DNA of 64,000 nucleotides from Ichthyophis bannanicus (taxonomy: Eukaryota > Chordata > Amphibia > Gymnophiona > Ichthyophiidae), in the NCBI GenBank assembly GCA_033557465.1, contig CM066035.1, positions 916,556,235 through 916,620,234 on the forward strand, in the 5' to 3' direction. Every line of letters starts with the position of its first letter. The stretch's first letter is position 1. Shown piece after piece: positions 11,098 to 21,900 of this stretch. The notes under the pieces are model-generated. The model was not told where the DNA came from, did not search any database, and worked only from the letters and a program-made list of their open reading frames with translations. Made by a program: the position numbers and the translations under genes.

Positions 11098-11292
11098 AAC
11101 TCAACTGGAGAGAGGCAGTTGGGAAAGGCGGGAAGGCAGCACGCAGGCGCTGTGGGATGCTCCCAAAAGCTTTCTAATTGGACGCTGGGGAGCGTTCCCA
11201 CGCAGGCTCCGTCGGTACTGACGATACCCATATGTGAGGACTAAATTCCTGCTGTTCCCAGAGATCACCTGTTACAGGTGAGTAACTATGCT
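11098..11292 (+). repeat. DIRS right inverted terminal repeat
   Basis: Complement of the left repeat from 'ctggagagaggcagttggga' to the 'cccatatgtgaggac' block, followed by the outer end 'aggtgagtaactatgct' at 11277-11292. Confidence 0.85.
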
Positions 11293-11309
11293 TTATTTCC
11301 AGAAACAGT

Positions 11310-12630
11310 CTCCACAGACTCTCTCACCTGCATCTTCCAAATCTCATCAAAGAGAGAGATATCAGCCTAAGCAAGCTACTCCTGAACAACAGAAGCAGCA
11401 GACTTCTTTTTGACTGTCAATCATCATTCCCCTATCTACATGATACATATTCTGTTCTTCCTGTGGGAGAACTGGTTTGATTTTTTCTTCCGTCCTGGAA
11501 AGAAATCACCAGAGGCTCATAGGTCCTGTAAAATAGTTATCTCCAAGTTATAATGCCCTGTTCAATGTAATTTCAGTTCGTTCAATGTAAACCGCCTTGA
11601 TATCATGAAAGGCGGTATATAAGAAATGTTAAATAAATAAGTTTTTATAATTAGTTAGAGCTACTATCTCAGAATCCTCAAGCATCCACTGGATCACCCA
11701 TGGCCTTGGAACCAACCACTGGCAGATCACTTGAGTCTGTTACAAGAAGTCCTTCTGCTGCTCCAGGTTAGTGTCATAGAACCTTTTCCGCCACAGGAGA
11801 TAAATTGAGGATTTTACTCTAAATATTTTCTGATTCCAAAAAGGAATGGAGGATTATGCCCAATCCTATATTTCAGAAATTTAAATTGTTTTCTGCTTAG
11901 AAAAAAGTTCAAAATGACTGCAGTTCCCCTCCACTCTCTGCCTACTCAACCAAAGACACTGAATGTGTACACTAGATGCCTGCATTCACATCCCAATACA
12001 CCTCTGATACAAGAAATACCTCAGATTCAACCTTCAATCCAGTCACTGCCAATAGAAAGTTCTCCTATTTGGTCTCTCATCAGCTCCAAGGGCTATATTC
12101 CAAATGCCTTGTAGTGGCAGCAGTGCGACATTTGGTTTTTCTTAGCAGGAAGCCAGTCTAAGCTATAATGTTCCTATTTGTTGCAATTGCTCTTCTTCAA
12201 TCTCTGGGTTTTCTCATCTACTTTCAGAAATCCACCCTCTTTTCAACCAAGATAATTTCTTCTATCAGGATGATTTTGGACACTCCAATTCAGAGCTTTT
12301 CTTCTTGAAGACAGAATTCAAACACTTATTTCCCATGTGTGTGCCATTCAATTGGTACCCAAGGTCACTGCCAGAGTATACATACGATGCTGAGACACAT
12401 AACAGTGGCAGTTCATGTAGTCCCATTAGCCCAGCTGAAAATGAGAAGATCACAATGGAATGTCAAATTTCAGTGGAATCCATGCTCTCAATCCTTATCC
12501 TCGGTCATCCACTCAGTGCTTTGTTTGCAACTCAAACTTACATTGGTGGACTCGCAGATCCAACCTGTCTCTAGGAGTTCCATTTGCTCTGTGGCAGCAG
12601 TATCTTTCTCAGGAATTAAAGGTAAGTAAT
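11310..12630 (+). pseudogene. Old, heavily decayed DIRS pol relic
   Basis: Short readable pieces in changing frames match the neighbouring DIRS pol in order: an FYSKYFLIPK-like stretch near 11815-11850, KFKMTAVPLHSL near 11905-11940, then HITVAVHVVPLAQLKMR followed by SQW at about 12390-12460. The last corresponds to HMASTVHVVPYAHLHMRAAQ in the element at 9052. Stops and indels throughout. An A-rich tail of another repeat ('aaccgccttgatatcatgaa', about 11585-11640) interrupts it. Confidence 0.6.
11520..11642 (+). repeat. LINE/SINE 3' tail with AAATAA end
   Basis: The wording 'aaccgccttgatatcatgaa', 'aggcggtatataagaaatg' and terminal TAAATAAATAA recurs in variant form at 28100-28225, 34540-34640 and 57990-58065, marking a common 3' tail family. 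Confidence 0.55.
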
Positions 12631-12639
12631 TGGGTACAG

Positions 12640-12812
12640 TAGGTTATTTTTATGTCCCTATAGGGCTTTCAATTTAAGTTTGTACCCAAGGCAATGGAAG
12701 ATTAAGTGACATGCCTAAGATTATAAGGAGTGGCTGTGGGCTTCAAACCTGGGCCTTTCTTGGTTCCTAGTCTGCTGCTGTAACCATCGGGCTATTCCTC
12801 CACTCCAAGCAT
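12640..12812 (-). repeat. tRNA-derived SINE
   Basis: On the minus strand an A-box-like TAGCCCGATGGTTA and a B-box-like GGTTTGAAGCCC are spaced as in a tRNA promoter. They are followed by the body 'aggcatgtcacttaatcttc' shared with the SINE at 2325. The polymerase III boxes are diverged, so activity is doubtful. Confidence 0.65.
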
Positions 12813-13779
12813 AGTACTTAGATTTGTTCTTCCAGAGGCCTCTCAGTACAATCTGCAGACCACCACTACATAGGCCATTAAGCATAGATCCCAAGAAATT
12901 CAAATTATTCTTGCATTCTAAATTCAACTGTATCCTCAATTGTGTAACAGCTCTTATGAACCGCTCTCCCTCACACAATCTTTTAGCATCCCTTTTAAAC
13001 AAAACATATTAATACATTAGACTCTACAAAAGGCCTGGGTCACCAATACACACATGCTTCCAGAACAGGGTTGCCAACTTTTTCACCGAGAAAAACCCGA
13101 CACCTGTGGCTCGCCATGCTCCACCCATTCTCCGCCCCCTAGTCCCACCCCTGCCCCGCCCCCAGCCCCACCCACAAGAATTACCGAGGATACGTGTAGG
13201 CTAACTTCCTTGGTCAGATAATAATTAAACTGGGAACCCCAAAATCCAAACATGAAATGTACAACACTGGAGAAATAAAACTATAAAGTAATTTCCTCTT
13301 GCACTAAACAAAAATGCAAAGATGTTAGCAATACACACTTCCCAGACCAGACATATTCCAGTTAATAAATTCAAAATAAAAAGTATTTTTCTACCTTCTG
13401 TTTGGGCGTTTTATTTTTCAGTTGCAATTGCTCCAGTCACTTTCTTCTGGTTTCTTCGTGTCTTCTGCGAGCTATCCATTTGTCCTTTCTTCTCTTTTAG
13501 ATGTTTTCCATTCTCTCTCTATTTCTGCTTTAACATACTGATTGTTTCCCTTTTGCTCTTTCCCCCAATTCTTTCCTTATTCCTTTATTATCCATTTAAA
13601 TTTCACCCTTCCATTCTCAAGCCCCTCTTACTCTCCCAATACCCAGCCCATCATAGACTTTTCCACACAAAATATTTTTCCCCTCTCCATTCTCATTCCC
13701 CATCCATTTAGTCCTCCCCCAAAATCAGTTCCCTTATAGTTCTAGACCCACCCAGCATCCGCTCCCTTCTAGTCCCATT

Positions 13780-14440
13780 CTCCCATGTCCCACATCAGCC
13801 CATTTCCAGTCCTATTCCAGCTCTTTATCAGCCCATTTCCAGTGCTAGCCCTCACATCACAGGCCATTTCCAGTCCTAGCCCCCCCCAATCACAGTCCAT
13901 TTCCAGTCCAAGTCCCCCATCACAGCCTATTTCCAGTCCTAGGCCCCCCCACCATCACATCACATTTGCAGTCCGAGTCCCCCCGCACCATCACAGCCCA
14001 TTTGCAGTCCTAGCCCCCCCCCACCATCACAGCCCATTTGCAGTCCTAGCCCCCCTAATCACAGCCTAATTACAGTCCAAGTTACCCCTCCCTCCACCAT
14101 AGCCCATTTCCAGTCCAGGTTCCCCCCCCCCCATAGCCCTTTTCCAGTCCAGGTCCCCCTCCCCATCACTACCCATTTCCAGTCCATGTCCCCCCCATAG
14201 CAATTTTACAGTCCAGGTCCCCCCCCCCCATCACAGCCCATTTCTTTCCAGTCCAAGTCTCCCCCCCCCCCATAGCCCTTTTCCGGACCAGGTCCCCCCC
14301 CCCATCACAACCCATTTCCAATCCAAGTCCCCCCCATAGCCCTTTTCCAGTCCAGGAACCCCCCCCCCCATCACAGCCCATTTGTAGTCCTAGCCCCCCC
14401 CCCCACACAGCCCATGCCGTCCTTGGCCTCCCCCCCCCCC
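13780..14440 (+). repeat. C-rich minisatellite inside hAT element 1
   Basis: About twenty degenerate units of roughly 30-35 bp, each with 'cagcccatttccagtcc' and a run of 5-10 C. The complementary strand carries regular G runs. Reading frames across it are repeat artefacts. Confidence 0.9.
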
Positions 14441-14465
14441 CTCTGACCAGCACCGCAGCTGTCTG

Positions 14466-14735
14466 AGGGGCTTTAGAGGGAGCCGGGGAAGCCCGCGCGA
14501 GGCCCCGGCTCCCTCTGTACAACCGCCAGCGTGAAGAGCCTTTTCCTTCACGCTGGCGGTTGTTTCTGTGAAGCCGTGAATGCTGGGAAAGGTTAAAGGG
14601 TATTGCCTTTAACCTTTCCCAGCAATCGCGGCTTTACAGAAACAGCCGCCAGCGTGAAGGAAAAGGCTCTTCACGCTGGCGGTTGTACAGAGGGAGCCGG
14701 GGCCTCGCGCGAGCTTACCCGGCTCCCTCTGAAGC
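14466..14735. repeat. Long GC-rich hairpin inside hAT element 1
   Basis: The left arm (gagggagccggggaagcc, then 'caaccgccagcgtgaagagc') is repeated in complement in the right arm, with the centre near 14600 in 'aaaggttaaagggtattgcc'. Arms are about 130 bp. A homologous hairpin lies in element 2 at 18515-18795. Confidence 0.85.
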
Positions 14736-14932
14736 CCTCCGGTGTGTGGGCCGGCCCTGGGTAGTTTTTTTTTGGACTTCGGGTCGGAAGAAAAGCCGTT
14801 TTTTTTGCTCTGGCCGCTCCCGATCTTGCGGCCAGAGCAAAAAAAACGGCTTTTCAAGGGCCGGTTTTACATCTGCGCCGGCAGCCGGCCTGGCCATGGA
14901 AAAACCGGCCAGTTGGCAACCCTATTCCAGAA

Positions 14933-16612
14933 ACCCCATTGCACCTAGTTCCCCCTCTTGCACATGATCTTAGCGGGTGAGTTGTTTGTTTGTTCTTATT
15001 CCTCCCCATACCCCGTGGGCTCTAGTATACTCTGGTTTAATAGAGAAAAAACAAGGATAGAAAAGAAAAGTTAGGAGGGTGTTAGGGGGTAATCAGCATA
15101 AGTCATAGCTACCCATCTGCACATTTTGTTTCCCATGGGGAGAACGTCAGTAGACAGCACAGCAAAGTAACAGGTTGTCCATTGTTTCCTTGCCCCTCAG
15201 CATTTCAAGCCTCCCATCATAGAGAAAACCAAACCACAGTCCCATAATGGAGGCAATTTTATAAAGTTATTTTAGTGTATATGAGGCAATATAAGTGTGT
15301 AAAATGACTCTTTAATTACCTCAGATATAAAAATGCATGTGGTGTGGGGTGTGTATGTGGCCTTACCGAGTTGGGTGAATATAGGCACCTTCTTGCCCTC
15401 TAAACCTAGGCACCCTGTTATAAAATTACCCTCCTGAAGGGCAAGCAACAGAAAAGAAAAATGGTGCAGTAAAATATAATGGAAACAAGCTGAGAGCAGA
15501 CAAAGAGGGAGGGAGAGAGAGAGGCAAAAAGAAAAGGAAGAAAAAAATAGACTTTAACTCAAAAAATGCATAAATGGATCCCACTGTAATTTTCCATGAC
15601 TCTGTGGTCCACTAAGAATGGTGCTGGTGGGAAAAATAAAAAATATAACCAGTGTTACACAGAATCTCATCTTCTTTGCCATAGACAATCACACAAAATT
15701 AAGCATGGGAATATACAATTTCAGAGCCAAAAGAAAGAGAGCCTTACTGCTTGCTAGGCACAAGAATTGTTTTGGTCTGTCTGTGTCCTCAGCATTCCAG
15801 TCCATGAACGGAATATAGTCTGTGTGAATGTTTGATTCGCTCCTATGCTTGACTGAACCAAAAGTATTGGGACCAGTGCACAAGATTTTCTGTGTGCTCT
15901 GGAACGGTCAAGGCAGCACTGTCCTTACTCACACTCTTGTGCAACAAACCAGTACATAATCAGGAAATAAAAAGTATCAAATCCAAGTCTCAAATTGTCA
16001 TTTTACAGTTCTCAGACACTCATCAAAAGCATGTAATTGAACTTAGTGATAGTTCCTATTCAAGAGTGAAAGATAAAAAAGAGCCTTTCTTTGACACAGT
16101 AGTGCAGTAATGAATTTTATGCTCTTATTAAAGAGTAGGGAGCAGCATGGCGTTTATTTCCCAGCATTTCCCTGTACCAACTTGAGCCAAGAAGTCTTGA
16201 GAAATTAACTATTTATTCCGTTCATATTTTAGTTCTTTCTTTTATACGTATGCCTTGAAGATGGCTATTTTATCCATATTATTTAGTGCTCATGCAGTTA
16301 CCGATCCAGGACTGTTATTTTGCTCCTGAGGGAGGGGGTCCCCAACAATTTAGGTATTCGAATTTGATGGGTGTTTTATCCAATGAAAGGTCAAAGGTTT
16401 CCTGTAGTATGTATTCACATAACCGGAGGAGGTCTCTGTTTTACCGTCTTTAGGATGCCAGTTATGAATAGATTATTGTGATTTCTCCTGTTTTCTTGAC
16501 CTTTACGCATTCTTCCAATTTGGTATTCTCATGCATCTCCTGAACCTGTGCCACACAGCATTCCACCGTCGTCTTACACTCTGAGAAATGGCCTTCATTG
16601 ATTGAAAGTCTT
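14933..16612. other. No recognised gene or repeat
   Basis: A/T-moderate sequence with a purine-rich patch (about 15470-15550). Two short frames (15618-15818 and 15892-16110) show no recognisable motif or neighbouring splice context. I see nothing I can support here. Confidence 0.4.
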
Positions 16613-17689
16613 GTTATGGGCAGGGGTGGCCCAAGGGGGGTGCGGGGCCATGTGCAGAGATGAATTGCGGGGCCTCATTTGCCTAGGGAGCCTCATTTGC
16701 ATAAATATTTGCGTAATGCTAACATGCATTTTTAGTAAACATGCCTATTAATGAGTGTCTGGATAAAGAAAGACTAACAGATTTCTACGTTACTATATTT
16801 CAGTGCCAACTGCCAGGCCCATTAGGAAGTACTATAAACACTGACCATTTAGAACTCATAGCAAATTCACTGTATCATAACAGCACTGCCAGGACTCACA
16901 AAGTACCAAACCCTACCTATCAAAAGGCAACGCTGCAAATATTAAACCAATACATCTCAGAGAATACCAATACATCTCCTACTGGGGAAAGAGAACAAGT
17001 GGCACTGTCAAATAGAAACTACATGAACGGAATACCTCAGTTTGGTTAAAATGCAGAACATAGACCGTCACCAAAGAACAAGGGATCACAATTTAGAAAT
17101 AGAAAGACAATAATTAAACTGGGAACCCCAAAAGCCAAACTTGGGATGTACAACAACACTGGAGAAATAAAACTATAAATTAATTTCCTCTTATACTAAA
17201 CAAAACACAAAAGACGTTAACGATGCACATTTCCCAGAGATGATATATTCCAGTTAATAAATTCAAAATAAAAAAGTATTTTTCTACCTTTTGTTGTCTG
17301 TGCATTTTCTTTTTCAGTTGCAATTGCTCCAGTCACTTTCTTCTGGTTTCTTTGTGTCTTCTGCGAGCTATCCATTTGTCCTTTCTTCTCTTTTAGATCT
17401 TTTTCCATTTTCTTTCTCTATATCTGCTTTAACATACTGATCTTTCCCCTTTTTGCTCTTTCCCCCATTTCTTTCCTTATTCCTTTATCATCCACTCAAA
17501 TTTCACCCTTCCATTCTCAATCCCCACTTACTCTCCAAATACCCGGAGCATCGTAGACTTTTCTTCCCTCCCACACAAAATATTTTTTCGCCTCTCCATT
17601 CTCATTCCCCATCCCTTTCTAGTCCTCCACCAAAATCAGCTCCCTTGTAGTTCTAGACTCACCCAGCATCTGCCCCCTTCTAGTCCCAT

Positions 17690-18490
17690 TCTCCCAAGCC
17701 TCCACATCAGCCCATTTCCAGTCCTAGCCCACCATATGCTCTTTTTCAGTCCCATTCCAGCCCCCATCAGCCAATTTCAACTCCAAGCTCTCCCATCAGC
17801 CCATTTCCATCCCTATTGCAACTCCCATCAGCCCGCTTCCAGTCCTATTCCAGTCCCATCAGCCCATTTCCAGTCCTATTCCAGCCCATTACCCATTTGC
17901 AGTCCAAGTTCCCCCCATCAGCCCATTTCTAGTCCTATTCCAGCTCCTCATCAGCCCATTTCCAGTTCTAGCCCCCCATATGCTCTTTTCCAGTTCCGTT
18001 CCAGTCCCCAAGTTCCTCCATCAGTCAATTTCCAATCCTAGCCCCCTCGTCAGCCCATTTCTAGCCCTAATTCAGCTCCCAACGGCCCACTTTGAGTCCT
18101 ATTCCAGCCCCCATCAGCCCATTTCCAATTTTAGCCCTCCCATCTCAGCCCATTTCCAGTCCTAGCCCCCCCATCACAGCCCATTTCCAGTCCCCCCCCC
18201 CCACCATCACAGCCCATTTGCAGTCCAATCACCCCCACCATCACAGCCCATTTGCAGTCCTAACCCCCCCCCACCATCACAGCCCATTTCCAGTCCGTTC
18301 CCCCCATCATCACAGCCCATTTGCAGTCTGTTCCCCCCCCACCATCACAGCCCATTTGCAGTCCGTTCCCCCCACCATCACAGCACATTTGCAGTCCATT
18401 CCCCCCCCCCCCACCTCACGGCCCATATCCAGTCCAAGTTCCCTCCTGATCACAGCCCATCCAGTCCTAAACCCCCCCCCCCCCCCCCGA
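17690..18490 (+). repeat. C-rich minisatellite inside hAT element 2
   Basis: Same type of unit as at 13780 ('cagcccatttccagtccta' plus a C run), with additional 'ccagcccccatcagcccat' variants. Ends in a run of about 16 C near 18475-18488. Confidence 0.88.
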
Positions 18491-18514
18491 AGAGTCCTGC
18501 GGCCATCTAAGGGA

Positions 18515-18795
18515 CTGCAGAGGGAGCCGGGGAAGCCCATGTGAGGTCCCGGCTCCCTCTGCACAGCCCCAGTGTGAAGAGCCTTTTCCTTCACGCTGGT
18601 GGCTGTTTCAGTGAAGCTGCGAATGCTGGGAAAGGTTAAAGGCAATTACTTTAACTTTTCCCGGCATTGCCTTTAACCTTTCCCAGCATTTGCGGCTTCA
18701 CTGAAACAGCCGCCAGTGTGAAGGAAAAGGCTCTTCACGCTGGCAGCTGTGCAGAGGGAGCTGTGGCCTCGTGTGGGCTTCCCCGGCTTCCTCTA
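18515..18795. repeat. Long hairpin inside hAT element 2
   Basis: Arms containing 'gaagagccttttccttcacg' and its complement, with the centre around 18650. Homologous to the hairpin at 14466 with scattered differences between arms. Confidence 0.82.
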
Positions 18796-18900
18796 CAGCC
18801 ATCCATTGTGCGGTAATGGAGTTTGCGCAGGGCCCCCTGAAGCACGGAGCCCTGTGGAACAACACTCTTGCTCAATGGACGGGCCAGCCCTGGTTATGGG

Positions 18901-19747
18901 TGAGTATTGACTCCTTTAGCTCTTGCATCGTAGACTGGAACTTTGCTAGCTTATTCTCCAAGACTACAGACATACTGTATAAAATGCTAGTAGTTTGGAC
19001 ACCTCATTACACATAACCAGCATGGGTTGCTCAATATTGATAGCCATCTTGAGTTTTACAGCTTTCAATTTTTCCTTGTGCCCTGCTCTTTTGAATTCCT
19101 CTCCTACTGAGTAGTTAGCACTTGAGAATATAAGATTTAATAACTAAAACCAGATAATTGTCAGGGTTACAGTGGATTTTTGATGAGATACAGACGGAGC
19201 TCTTCTAGCCCCAGTCTGCTGTCTATCATCATGTGATTCAGTATTCAACTGCAAGTATACATGCATTTCCCAGAAAGTAGGCCCCATTAGATCTGCATGG
19301 TACTTCTTCAACTGAAAGGAAATGCTTCTGTTTTATGTAAGTAGAGATGCTTCAGGGGAATAAGAGGGATGAACTCTGAATATGAGAGTTAAAGGAGTTC
19401 CCCTTCCTGATGTTCAGGTCCCCACCACTGTTCAGTAACTCAGCACAAGTCATATTACTGCTCTCTCCTTCAGGACTAGGTAGTTGCTGTTGGGTAAGAA
19501 TAGTTATAATTTAGATAGTAAGAGCTTTCCTCTGGAGGGCATGTAATTTTCTTAAGCAGTAGCTAGTATATTCTCAACACATAAGTGCTAGATGAAAGTA
19601 ATCATCATTCCAGATACGAAATCCATATAGCTGATTGCTGACAGTGAGAAGTGATTCTCTCCTCTATTTCTATGACATTTTGTATTTTAGAAATAAAAGT
19701 TGAAGCTCCATTTGTAACTCTTGTATGCTGCCTTCAGTGTCTGATTC
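18901..19747. other. No recognised gene or repeat
   Basis: Unique-looking sequence between hAT element 2 and the CR1 copy. No frame or inverted repeat worth reporting was seen. Confidence 0.4.
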
Positions 19748-20382
19748 GTGGAAGACTGTGCAGATGTGCCTTTGCCAAATCGAATATCTAGACAGTTCAT
19801 TTTCATGCATCTTACTTTCCTCATCTGGGATTTAATTATACAAGGCTATACTTTATTCAGGAAGGACAGGGTAGGAATAAGGAGAGGAGAAGTGGCACTA
19901 TATGTAAAAAATCAAATTAAAGCCACAGAATTACAAAGCTTACAAGGGAAGGAGGCGGCACTGTGGGTTAAACTAGAAAGAGGGAATGGAGAATCTATTT
20001 GCATTGGTGTGATATACAGAACTCCCTTGCAGGCAGAAAAGTGGACAGAGATTTAATTGAAGACATTTGCAGTATTGCAATGAAAGGAGACATGCTACTG
20101 ATAGGTGATTTCAATATGCCAGATATTGATTGACGCATCCCTGCTGCAGTGTCATCTAGAAGTAAAGAGATCCTGGAATCTCTACAGGGAAAATTATTTC
20201 AGCAACTAGTAACAGAACCCACATGTGAAAGGGCCATACTGTACCTGATGCTTACCAATGTGGAAAGTGTTTCTGATGTTATAGTGGGAGATCATCTCAC
20301 ATCCAATGATCACCAGATGATGTGGTTCATTCAGTATTATGACTAGGGCTGATAAGGTCCACTCAAATGTAAGGGTCCTAGA
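19748..20382 (+). pseudogene. CR1 endonuclease domain, left part of a split copy
   Basis: Frames at 19748-20056 and 20149-20346 give pieces of an AP-type endonuclease of CR1: GYTLFRKDR near 19840-19870, VALYVKNQI, ICIGVIYRTP near 20000-20030, LIGDFNMPDIDW at about 20099-20132, TNVESVSDVIVGDHLTSNDH at about 20250-20310. Frameshifts are present. The copy is cut at 20382 by hAT element 3 and resumes at 22972. Confidence 0.78.
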
Positions 20383-20394
20383 CAGGGCCGGATT

Positions 20395-20880
20395 TACCTA
20401 TACGCCATGTACGCCATGGCGTAGGGCCCCACAAAAAAAGAACCAGTTAATTTTTTTTAAACTCAATTTAAAAAAAAAACCTGGTGGCTGCCGCCGCGGG
20501 GCCCCCTCTGCTGCCGCGGGGGCCCCGTCTACAAGCTGAAGCGGTCCGGTCGGGTCGGGTCGGGTCGGGTCTCTCCCTCCCTCCCTCCCTCCCTCGCTGC
20601 AGGCTGCGAGAGACGCGAAGATAGAGCGTCTCCTCGCGTCTGTGTTAAGCCCGCAGGGGCTGATGGGATTTCCCATCAGCCCCTGCGGGCTTAACACAGA
20701 CGCGAGGAGACGCTCTCCCTTCGCGTCTCTCGCAGCCTGCAGCCTGCAGCGAGGGAGGGAGGGAGGGAGAGAGAGAGACCCGACCCGACGGCTTCAGCTT
20801 GTAGACGGGGCCCCCGCGGCAGCAGAGGGGGCCCCGCGGCGGCAGCCACCAGGTTTTTTTTTAAATTACATTTTACTTTA
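20395..20880. repeat. Very long GC-rich hairpin inside hAT element 3
   Basis: Arms of more than 200 bp centred near 20668, with CCGCAGGGGCTGATGGGATT and its complement at the centre. The arms also include 'ctggtggctgccgccgcggg' at 20479 with its complement near 20835, a (CGGGT)n run and (CCCT)n/(GGGA)n runs. Unrelated in sequence to the hairpins of elements 1 and 2. Confidence 0.88.
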
Positions 20881-20884
20881 GGCC

Positions 20885-21900
20885 GGGGGGGGGGGGGTAG
20901 GACTGGTAATGGGCTATGGGGGGGGGGGTAGGACCTTTAATGGGCTATGGGGGGGGGGGAGGACTTGTAATGGGCTATGGGGGGTAGGACTGGTAATGGG
21001 CTATTGGGGGGCTGGGGCTGGAAATGGACTGGGGGGGGGTAGGGCTGGTAATGGGCTATTGGGGGGGCTGGGGCTGGAAATGGACTGGGGGGGGTAGGAC
21101 TGGTAATGGGCTATGGGGGGGGCTGGGGCTGGAAATGGACTGGGGGGGGCTGGGGATGGAAAAGGGCTAGGCAGTGCTGGGCTGGGCTGGTCTGGGCTGG
21201 GGGGGGGGTTAAGGCTAGAGGTGGGCTGATGGGGTTAGGAATGGTAATTGACTGTGGGCTGTTGGGGGGGCTTAGAACTGGCAATGGGCTTTTGGGGGGG
21301 TTAAAACTGGTAATTGGCTGTGGGCTGATTGGGGCTGTCTGGTAATGGGCTATGGGGGGGGGCTAGGACTGGAAATGGGCTGGGGGGTTAAGACTGGAGG
21401 TGGGCTGATGGGGTTAGGACTGGTAATGGGCTGTTGGGGGGGGTTAGAACTGGTAATGGGCTTTGGGGGGGTTAAGACTGGTAATGGGCTGTGGGCTGAT
21501 GGGGGTTGTCTGGTAATGGGCTATGGGGGGCTAGGACTGGAAATGGGCTGGGGGGTTAAAACTGGAGGTGGGATGATGGGGTTAGGACTGGTAATGGGCT
21601 GTGGGCTGATGGGGGGGGGTAGGGCTGGCAATGGGCTATGGGGGGCTGACTGGAAATGGGTTGATGGGGTTAGGACTGGAAGTGGGCTGATGGGGGGTTA
21701 GGACTGGTAATGGGTTATAGGGGGGGCTTAAACTGAAAATGGGGTGATGGGGGGTTAAGGACTGAAAATGGGGTGATGGGGGGTTAAGGACTGTAAGTGG
21801 GGTGATGGGGGGCTAGGACTGGTATTGGGTTGGGGGGTTGCTAGGACTGGAAATGGGCTGATGGATGGCTAGGACTGGAAATGGGCTGATGCAGGGACTA
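20885..21900 (-). repeat. G-rich minisatellite inside hAT element 3
   Basis: About thirty units of 'ggactggtaatgggctatgg' followed by a G run of 5-13, the complement of the minisatellites at 13780 and 17690. Tandem G runs at about 30-bp spacing over 1 kb make G-quadruplex formation likely on this strand. Confidence 0.9.

Larger units (their letters stand above)
6750..11292 (+). mobile_element. DIRS-type retrotransposon lacking its recombinase
   Basis: Inverted terminal repeats lie at 6750-6911 and 11098-11292. Just inside the right repeat is a stretch (10929-11030) that joins the complements of the two outer ends, the internal complementary region that defines DIRS elements. Order inside: gag-like ORF with cysteine motif, gag remainder, reverse transcriptase and RNase H. 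The expected tyrosine recombinase and methyltransferase-like regions are absent between RNase H and the internal complementary region. A 348-bp hAT MITE sits inside the gag region. Confidence 0.88.
13066..14924 (+). mobile_element. hAT-type non-autonomous element 1
   Basis: Ends CAGGGTTGCCAACT and AGTTGGCAACCCTA form inverted repeats and are flanked by an exact 8-bp duplication TTCCAGAA (13058-13065 and 14925-14932). Length 1859 bp. Contents in order: C-rich leader, an A/T-rich block shared with elements 2 and 3 ('taattaaactgggaacccc'), a C-rich minisatellite (13780-14440), a long hairpin (14466-14735) and a second hairpin near 14762-14870. No transposase is visible, so it must have been mobilised in trans. 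Long frames inside (for example 14169-14522 minus) are products of the minisatellite. Confidence 0.9.
16621..18892 (+). mobile_element. hAT-type non-autonomous element 2
   Basis: Ends CAGGGGTGGCCC and, complemented, CAGGGCTGGCCC are flanked by an exact 8-bp duplication GTTATGGG (16613-16620 and 18893-18900). Length 2272 bp. The body is homologous to element 1 (A/T-rich block from about 17110, minisatellite 17690-18490, hairpin 18515-18795) but the termini differ and an extra A/T-rich left part (16640-17100) is present. The 102-codon frame at 16741-17049 has no recognised motif and its counterpart in element 3 is not preserved as a long frame. Confidence 0.9.

Noticed and set aside
14169..14522. 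117-codon minus frame rich in glycine, and similar frames at 13785-14069, 18092-18544, 20909-21701
   Set aside because: They read through the C/G-rich minisatellites; the repeat unit explains the composition and the absence of stops.
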